The position numbers were made by a program, and so were the translations under genes. From Zanthoxylum bungeanum (lineage: Eukaryota; Streptophyta; Magnoliopsida; Sapindales; Rutaceae), in assembly GCA_019454045.1 (NCBI GenBank), contig SKCR01031853.1, positions 62,001 to 126,000 on the forward strand: DNA of 64,000 nt, in the 5' to 3' direction. Positions 56,804 to 64,000 of this stretch are shown in pieces (within the stretch, counting starts at the first letter, position 1; each line of letters starts with the position of its first letter). Under the pieces are notes generated by a model. That model was not told the origin of the DNA and searched no databases. It saw only the letters and a program-made list of their open reading frames with translations.

Positions 56804-58830
56804 TGTTGGACAATTATGACCCATAGCGTCACTATTTGTACAGATCATGGTGTTTTTGTACAAATTAACTATGTGACAAAGGAGATTGTACTCTTATCAT
56901 TTGTGATTAGATCACCTAGATATATAAATGATAGGAGGTCCCTGTGATTTGTTCCTGGATTGAGAATGATATGAGACAGTATCAGTCCACGAAGGATAAA
57001 TCATTAAATATCCCTAGTCAGAGTATTATCGAGATTGGACATCGATGAATACGTAAAAGACTAGTATTACACTTGTGCACGTTGTGAGGGCACAACGACA
57101 TAGTTCTCATATATTTGGGTATAGGATACTCATGCAAGTGTAATAGGAGGTTGTGTTTTACCGATGGTACGAGAAACAGCTTCGCTCTGGATAGACCCCA
57201 TCAGAATTCCATTGGTAGTATGACTATGTGTCTATGGAAATCTGAAATCAGGGTAGATGTATTTGGTCTTAACCTGAGACTTGCACCGCTAACACTTGCG
57301 ACAATCAATATACTTTGGTTGCGGTCGTCCAACACTTTAACAGGTTCTGTGTACGCTAATGCTGGATATATTGAGAATCGTAGTGTGTTGGGTGTGATGT
57401 CAATACGGAAGTGTCACTCAAGTCATATGGAGATGATGATCGCGCAGGGATACAGAACTGGTTCTCTAAAAAGGTTGCAACCGTCGGGATAATATGACTT
57501 GGTCATGATTATCCGATATTAAAGAGACTAATTGCTCGTTATCCGATATATGCTTCGTACGGGGCAGACACTGTACAAGCCTCAGGCCTTGCATGTGATC
57601 ATCTGATACTGGACAGAAATACGCAATACTACGTAAACTACGCCTGATATAGATCTTTTATTCCTGTAAGGATATTTCCGGAGAATTGGGAAGGCATGGC
57701 GCTTTGCTAGAGGCCAACCTTGTCTTGTAAATCGGTATAAACGTAGTACGAGGTACTTACGTGTTTGGATAGTCCGACGACCAAATTTACTGCCAACATA
57801 TCCGAGTATCTCATGGGCCGCTTCCCAAAGATTCATCGATGACGTATGACTCGCACTTTAATTAATCTGGGATTAATAAGATGAGAGAGAAAATTAATCT
57901 GGGATTAATTGCGGAGATATTTTATCTGAGATAAAATATCATTTAAAGAGAGATAACGATTAAATTGGAATTAATCGGTTAAATTAATATATTCGATATA
58001 TTAAACGAAATTAGATTTCGACGCGGAATTGAAATTAGATTTTAATTCGGGCGGACGAATTAATTTAGAATTAATTCGTTAGCGACGTGAATAGTGATTT
58101 TGCTAGGCGTAATCATTTAATTACGACGCAACGAAAAATTTGTTAATTTGGAATTATCGAACCGGAGCTCGAGATTATTTGCGAGCGCATTCGCATTTCG
58201 AATTTGAGTGCGGCACGCAAGTCAAATCAAGCGTCAAATCGCTAGTCGCATCTAACGTCACATCAAGCGTCAAATCATGTCACTTTGAGTGATGTGACAA
58301 TTGATTGGATTGATTGATTGATGTGGTTGTTGTGGGCATTAATGGCTTTGATTGTTTGACTTTTCAAAAGCCAAAATTTTGGTATATGTTTTAGAAATCA
58401 AATACCAAAATTAATTAACACATTTCCATCTCTCTCACTCTCCTTTCTTCTCTCATCTCACGCCCTTTAAGGGTTGTTCTTATTCTGGTTTGCTGCGAAA
58501 CCAGTAAAGGAAAAAAGGAAGCCAAGTGTGATTTTGTTGCAAAATCGAGAGTGCTAGCACACTCCGGGATCATGCGAAGGTGATAGGGAAGTCCACCCAT
58601 GAGCCGGGAATCGTTCGACGAAGCTTGGAGCTCAAAAATCTTGAAGATGAAGGCCGAAACCAGTGAGCTGCATCTGCTCACTGCCGAGCAGTCCCAGGGC
58701 AGAAAATATGAATTTTTGTTGCCTCCATCATCGCTCAACCGATCGATGTGAGTATTCCACGACTCCCTCGAATGTATCCACTCATGTTCATGCTTGTTCA
58801 TTGATCATGGGATGCTTAGAATCTCCAACA
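56804..58830 (+). repeat. Element E 3' LTR
   Basis: 2027 bp copy of 48388-50415, ending TCTCCAACA, followed by the target-site duplication gcaac. Confidence 0.93.
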
Positions 58831-58835
58831 GCAAC

Positions 58836-59856
58836 CATTCCAGAATCGGCCCTAAATTTTCTTCTACGCGTTGCAACACGAAACCCTTTTGTGTCGCGAT
58901 GCGAACCTGATTTCCAAGTTTCTGCCTTTCTTCCCTCAAGTCTAATTCTTTCCAAATGCATCTTCAAACTTTTATAAATTTTTTTTTATATTGTATCAAC
59001 CATTCCATTTGGCCTCAAATAATATCCACAACACTACAAATACCTCACTCAACTTCAACTTATCACCATTCTATTATCTTCACCTAATTTACCGAAAATT
59101 GAATAAGTTGGGGTTTATTTTTCCAATCACCATTCCATTAACACAAAATCATTCATTCATCCTCACTTCCAAGTCAATGAACTCATTATAATCATCAAAA
59201 CTTAAAAAAAAAAAAAACTCAAAAGATATAAATTTGGGTCAAGTTGTCTTACCTCTTCTTTGCTTGATTTTGTCCATCTATCAAGTCTTCCTTGCTTCAT
59301 CATCTCTCTCTTTTTCTCTTTTCTTTCTCTTCTTCACTTTTTCTTCTTTTATTTTCTTCCCTTCTTCTTCTTATTCTTCCTCTCTCTTTTACGTTTTTTT
59401 TTCTCATTTTTTTGTCCTCAAATTCTGAATTTATGAATAGTGCACCTTTTTTTATAGTTAGCCATAAAAAAGTAGAAGAGTGTAGAAATTTATAGAATTT
59501 ACTAGAATGCCCTCGGGTACTATTCATCCAAATTTTTGATCTGCGTTTTCGACTTAATTCTGGTCAGAATTTGGAAAAGTGTTCAATGCAGAAATTGTAG
59601 GTCTCGATCTCAGCATTCCGACGATATAAAATTTGTAATAATCAGAGTTCGTATGAAAAATTACGGCCCAATTACTATGGGCTGTCCGGAGTGGAATATT
59701 GTAAAGTTTCTCATCGAAGTTTTGAAGAATTTACCGTTATCCATAAGGTCGTTCCATGAATGTATATATGCTCGGACATAATTTTATATTACTTATACTC
59801 ATCCCGCGATGTAATAGTATTACATTCAACAGTAGTAGAAACCACCGGTCGTTACA
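58836..59856 (-). mobile_element. Gypsy LTR J, right part
   Basis: Continuation of 46846-48387; total LTR length is about 2.56 kb. The plus strand ends accaccggtcgttaca. ORFs at 58991-59781 are low-complexity (Ser/Phe/Leu-rich) and not supported. Confidence 0.75.
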
Positions 59857-59899
59857 AATTTTCCCCCCTTAAATAGGATTCATCCTCGAATCCTCTTTA
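59857..59899 (-). other. Polypurine tract and pol-end remnant of Gypsy element J
   Basis: On the minus strand, attcgaggatgaatcc is followed by AAGGGGGGAAAATT and then the LTR. Purine-rich AAGGGGGGAA before TGTAAC is typical of the 3' end of plant Gypsy elements. J was therefore a full element whose remaining interior lies beyond the right edge or was displaced by element D. Confidence 0.7.
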
Positions 59900-62506
59900 T
59901 GTTGGGGTTGGTGCTCAGAGCGCCAATCCGGACCGTATTTATGTCTGATTCATGAATACGATAATCTCATTTTTTTCATAATATTACTTTCTTAGTGGTT
60001 ACACCTCTTGTTTTTATATAAGTATTCGATCTAATTACTATTAGATTGAAACTAAATCTGATTTAGTGATATGTATATATTAGACAAAGACCCGATAATA
60101 TATAATGTAGTGCGTAGTTACAAAGTAGTTTGTAATTGACATTGGGAAGTGCCACTGCTAGAAATATATTATCAAATAAAGTTCCTAATCAAGATTTACT
60201 AACACGGGTCAGTTAGTTAAATCCGATGAGACCAGTACATGTCTTATATCGACACTTGGTCCAATGGTTTATCTTAATGAACCATAAGTCTTGGGAGACT
60301 CGTATAGACGTGTAGGTGTTTATAGTGGATAAACATTGAAATACTCAATGAAGATTCTTAATGGATGGTACACCAACATCAATAAGAATCTTCCCGAGTT
60401 GAGTAGCATAGTGGTCATTCGACTTGAGATACCACTAGGGATGTATGAGATATACTCTACACTTAGATATCAGTCACGTCACCGATCTATTTAGATCAGA
60501 CATCTGCCTGTTCATTGGGTGTGGACCGATCCTCAGAATATCCTATGTGTATCAAGATAAGATCCGTCAGTTCTGTTTACAGAGCATAGGTAGTCCAAAT
60601 GTGATTAGAAATCTGTTAAATCTATGGCCATAGTATACTTCGGAAGTAAGTTCCGAATTTTATTTAGAGATTGCTAATAGATACGTCGACGTGATTATAC
60701 CTATAGAGATTTGACATTTTTATCTATATCTCTTGGATAACCGGATACCTGTGACGGAGGGATTATACGTATGCAATTACCTCCACTTGTATGATTCAGC
60801 GAGTTTATCCGTGGTCGTCATAATTTACGGGTGGGTAATTATGGACATGAAATTGGATTTCGTGACAGATATGCCTGAATCTAGAGAGTCTCACTAATGA
60901 AATAAACTCGTAGAGCACTAGGGCGTCTATTATAAATAATGGTGATTATTTATTGATCATTTAACTGTTAAACGAAAGATACATGCATTAGGGGCCGAAC
61001 CGTCATTTCCTAATTAGTATGTATTTGTGTTTAATATTTGATATTATTAAATACACATTAATTAATTATCAAATTATGATATTTGACATATATCATTAAT
61101 ATATGTATTTGAGATATTTAAAGTAAATATAATACATATATTTGAAATATTTATATTTAATTAATTATTTAATTATTAAATAATTAAAGTAATTAAAATA
61201 TAAATATCTTACCAAATGATAGAGTTAGGAAATGATTAGAGTGTATATTGTTGACTTATACATTAAAGGAAAAAGTTGTCAAAATGGTTTTGACTACTTG
61301 GATATTTATTTTAATAAGTTAAAATTGAAAATATCCTTATTCCTTTTTTCTTAATAATTTCGGCCATGACCTAATTGAATATAAGTGTTATATTTTTTAA
61401 GTTGCTTTTGTTGACTTGTTGAATTTTCATTAAAATTGTAATGATCAAATTGTAAGTTGATCAAAGTAAGCTTTAAATGAAACAAAAATTAAATATCTAG
61501 ATATTTTCTACTTGCTAAATTCGGCCAAGGGCTTTTTGGGTGAGTATATATTCTTTTGTTTCATTTTCATTAGGTTAAGGGTTCATAAGTCACAAAATAA
61601 ACACAAAAGTAGTTGGGAGAAAAGATTGAAGAAAATAAGAAAAGCTTGGAAATCTTTTGTATTTGTAAGTTTTCTTTTAAATCTTCCAACATAGAAAATA
61701 TTTCTAACATGATTAGCTTCAACTTGTGATGCTTTGATGTTGTCTCTTTACTTATATTTTGTGTTTTAATTGATCATGAGCTTGAATGAAAGATGTATGC
61801 ATGTATGGTTTCCAAGTGAGCTTGAATGGTTTCATAAGCTCTCTTTTGATTATTTGATAATCAAGTTGCCATTCTAGAGTTGGTGAGCCACTCCTTGGTG
61901 ACCTAGAATTGTTCTAGAGTTATTTCAAAATGGTGAGACTTGTTTAGTGTGGTAAAGAATGAATTAAAGTGATGGATTTAATAGATTTGGTAAGATTTGT
62001 CAATTTGAATAAATTGTAAAATTAGGGTTCTTAACCCTTTCCAAATTTTGGGATTTTCATATATGTGATGTATTATGATGTGTATATGACGCATACAAAT
62101 TTTTGGGTTGATTGGATTTGATCTTGACATGTTTTGAACATAAAATGACCAAAATGCAAATAACCGAAACTTTGGGGTGTGTTCGACAATTTGACTAAAA
62201 TTGGGGATTTTGTTTCAATCTGATTTTGACATGTTGGACATGTTGGAAATCATTTTAGGAATAATTTAGAATCATCCAAAATTGTATTTGACAATTTTTG
62301 GACTAAAATGATCAATTTGCAAAGTTTGGGAGCAATTCGGTAATTACCAAGAAATTTGATTTCTTGTGTAATTTTTCAGAATTTGATAATTGGATAATTA
62401 AATAAATAAGTTTATTGAATTGATCCAAGAAAAATTTTGAAATTGGAAAATTTTGATTTTCCGCGATTCCACTGCGTTATCGGATTTTCACCATAAAACC
62501 CCTACA
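59900..62506 (+). mobile_element. Copia element D, 5' LTR
   Basis: 2.6 kb, TGTTGGGGTTGG to AAAACCCCTACA, with a Copia primer site just inside. Homologous to the LTR pieces at 11335-11829 (inverted) and 11830-13820. It inserted next to the J polypurine tract. The element continues past the window, so its target-site duplication cannot be checked. Confidence 0.88.
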
Positions 62507-62509
62507 AAA

Positions 62510-62521
62510 TGGTATCAGAGC
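62510..62521 (+). other. Primer-binding site of element D
   Basis: TGGTATCAGAGC, perfect match to the plant Copia tRNA-Met primer site. Confidence 0.93.
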
Positions 62522-64000
62522 AAGTCTGATTCTGGACACCCTGATATGATTATGCCTTTTAAATTCAATGTTTAATTTAATCTTTACTTTATGCATGTAT
62601 TTTTTTATTTAATGTGATTAAATAAAGTAAAAAGTATCTTTTGCGGAAAATTCCTAATTAATAAGGTTTTAAAGTAACTAGTATAGAGATACTTGTTTCT
62701 TGGTTCGCCTTGTCAATACGGTTTATAGATACTTTTCTGTGACTACATCTGAGACCGTGCCAAAGCTGTGAGGGTGTGGCCGATAGAAATTTATTTATGT
62801 CGGATGTATATCAGATACTAGATAAATTCAAGCGAAAGCGGAATCCTGAACGTGCCAAAGCTGTCAGGGTTACGCAAGTAGCTTGAGTTTATCATTGACG
62901 AGTTTAACCTTGATACGCCTCCTGTGAACGTGCCAAAGCTGTCACAAAGAGAAACGGTCAGAACCAAAACATGAGTCACAATGAGTGTGATTGACAATGA
63001 GTTGTCTACCTGTGAATATACGTAGGCGAAACCGTGCCAAAGCTGTGAGTCGAAATATATTCATGGGGTATACTTCCCATTATGGAATTTGATTTAATTA
63101 TTGAATTCTCATTTTCGCTGAGGATTACGAAATTACGTAAAAATAGTGGGAGGCACTGCTAAGTTTAAAATATTCCATAACTTAAGCAGTGTATAATATT
63201 ATGAAAATTGCCGCCTGTTTTTTTTCCTTATTCTTTTGTAGATATAATTAAATTTTTAATTCACTGCTTACATATTTTAATATGTTGTTTCTGACTTGAC
63301 TTATGGTTGCACTTTTCTGGAATAGGTTCTAGATACTATTAGACTAGGATATTGTTAGATTAGTCTAAACCATCAGGAACTATTGTTCTGATTTTCTTGA
63401 AAAATCAAGATGGTTAGTGACTTAGTTACTAAGTCATGATAGATAATCTAGATAGATATCTGTTTTAGGATATTATTCTGTAGAGAGAATAGTTTCTTGT
63501 GCAGTAAGAATTGACACGAATAAGTTCATGTCTCGAGATTCTTGACTGGCATTAAGAAAACCCCATTAGGTATTTGTTTATCTGATAATGACGTTTCTTA
63601 GCTTTAGTTACCTTTTGAGGTAATGTGTCTGACACAGTTTGCTAATCAGTTATTTGTAAACTGTTGTGAATAATTGAAAGCAAATTATAAAGCTATAGAA
63701 AGGAGATACCTATAGTTGTGTATAGAAAATATCGATTCTCACAATACAACAACTATAGGTATTGGATACCGGATCTCCCGTCTAGTTATTTAAAATATTA
63801 TTTAATGATTGTTTTGATATTTGATATCAGAACTTGCAACTATTGGATAGTTACTTGTTCTTTATAAACAATTGTTATATATTTTAATACAACTAGTAGT
63901 GTCATTAACGTAGAGATAAATATTAAGAAAATATTTGGTAAAGTAAATAATTTAGAACAGTGCTTTATGAGATTTCATCACTTAAGCATTATATGCTTAT
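62522..64000 (+). mobile_element. Element D leader, incomplete
   Basis: Non-coding leader with four copies of cgtgccaaagctgt (62755, 62851, 62929, 63033), then aaaaatagtgggaggca (63139-63155). No gag ORF is visible before the window ends. Confidence 0.7.

Larger units (their letters stand above)
48388..58830 (+). mobile_element. Full-length Copia element E
   Basis: 10.4 kb, with LTRs 48388-50415 and 56804-58830, TSD gcaac (48383-48387 and 58831-58835), primer site 50417-50428 and polypurine tract 56793-56803. Termini are TGTTGGA...TCCAACA. The two LTRs are nearly identical, so insertion looks fairly recent, yet gag-pol is full of stops. It was probably mobilised in trans or decayed quickly. 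Integrase and RT motifs suggest the Tork/Angela-like branch (tentative). Confidence 0.92.

Noticed and set aside
59228..59495. Ser/Leu/Phe-rich ORFs resembling membrane proteins
   Set aside because: Low-complexity tcttc runs in a non-coding LTR; no conservation in LTR K.

Overview
The window is nuclear DNA from a flowering plant, most likely a eudicot. It is AT-rich and packed with nested LTR retrotransposons (Ty1/Copia with tRNA-Met primer sites; Ty3/Gypsy of Athila-like, Tat-like and TGTAACATCC types) and small DNA transposons. It contains one clear host gene: a two-exon F-box/kelch gene on the minus strand (CDS 20694-21939 and 24681-24826). This is the LCR type (LEAF CURLING RESPONSIVENESS) and carries the miR394 target site. 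I cannot name the species.

Layout. 1-3032: two Copia LTRs head to head, forming a palindrome about 1 kb per arm. 3108-11334: Athila-like non-autonomous element A (minus strand, TSD cgttg), inserted in an inverted fragment of another Copia LTR (3033-3107 plus 11335-11829). The rest of that LTR type continues forward at 11830-13820. 13821-14333: an old Tat-like solo LTR. 14862-19211: compact element G (TSD gaaag) with a gag remnant and about 2 kb of hairpin-rich tandem repeats. 19927-20401: hAT-type MITE. 20694-24826: LCR gene, with a Harbinger-type MITE upstream (25129-25441). 25861-26683: solo LTR of the G family (TSD aatgg). 27161-37189: Athila-like solo LTR C split by element B (28145-36277, TSD atgtt), which is a sister copy of A. 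37398-40045: solo LTR K. 40046-41454: AT-rich debris with a degenerate tandem repeat. 41455-46845: decayed Athila element I. 46846-59856: Gypsy LTR J split by Copia element E (48388-58830, TSD gcaac), which itself holds a hAT MITE (51163-51818). 59900 to the end: 5' LTR, primer site and leader of a second Copia element, D.

The most notable system is the A/B family. Both copies have complete LTRs, an Asp-type primer site and perfect target-site duplications but no reverse transcriptase or integrase. Between a gag-like ORF and the 3' LTR, in sense orientation, each carries an intronless cytokinin-activating LOG gene (6591-7244; broken copy 31646-32298). Plant LOG genes are normally split by introns, so this looks like a captured cDNA that has since been amplified by the element. 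Their LTRs also hold a dense array of ACGTG (G-box/ABRE) motifs directly upstream of a TATAAAT box. Both LOG copies now carry different lesions.

Insertion order from nesting: D-type LTR then A; C then B; I then J then E then hAT M; J then D. All coordinates, TSDs and homologies were read by eye without alignment software. Domain calls in decayed regions rest on short recognisable peptide motifs.
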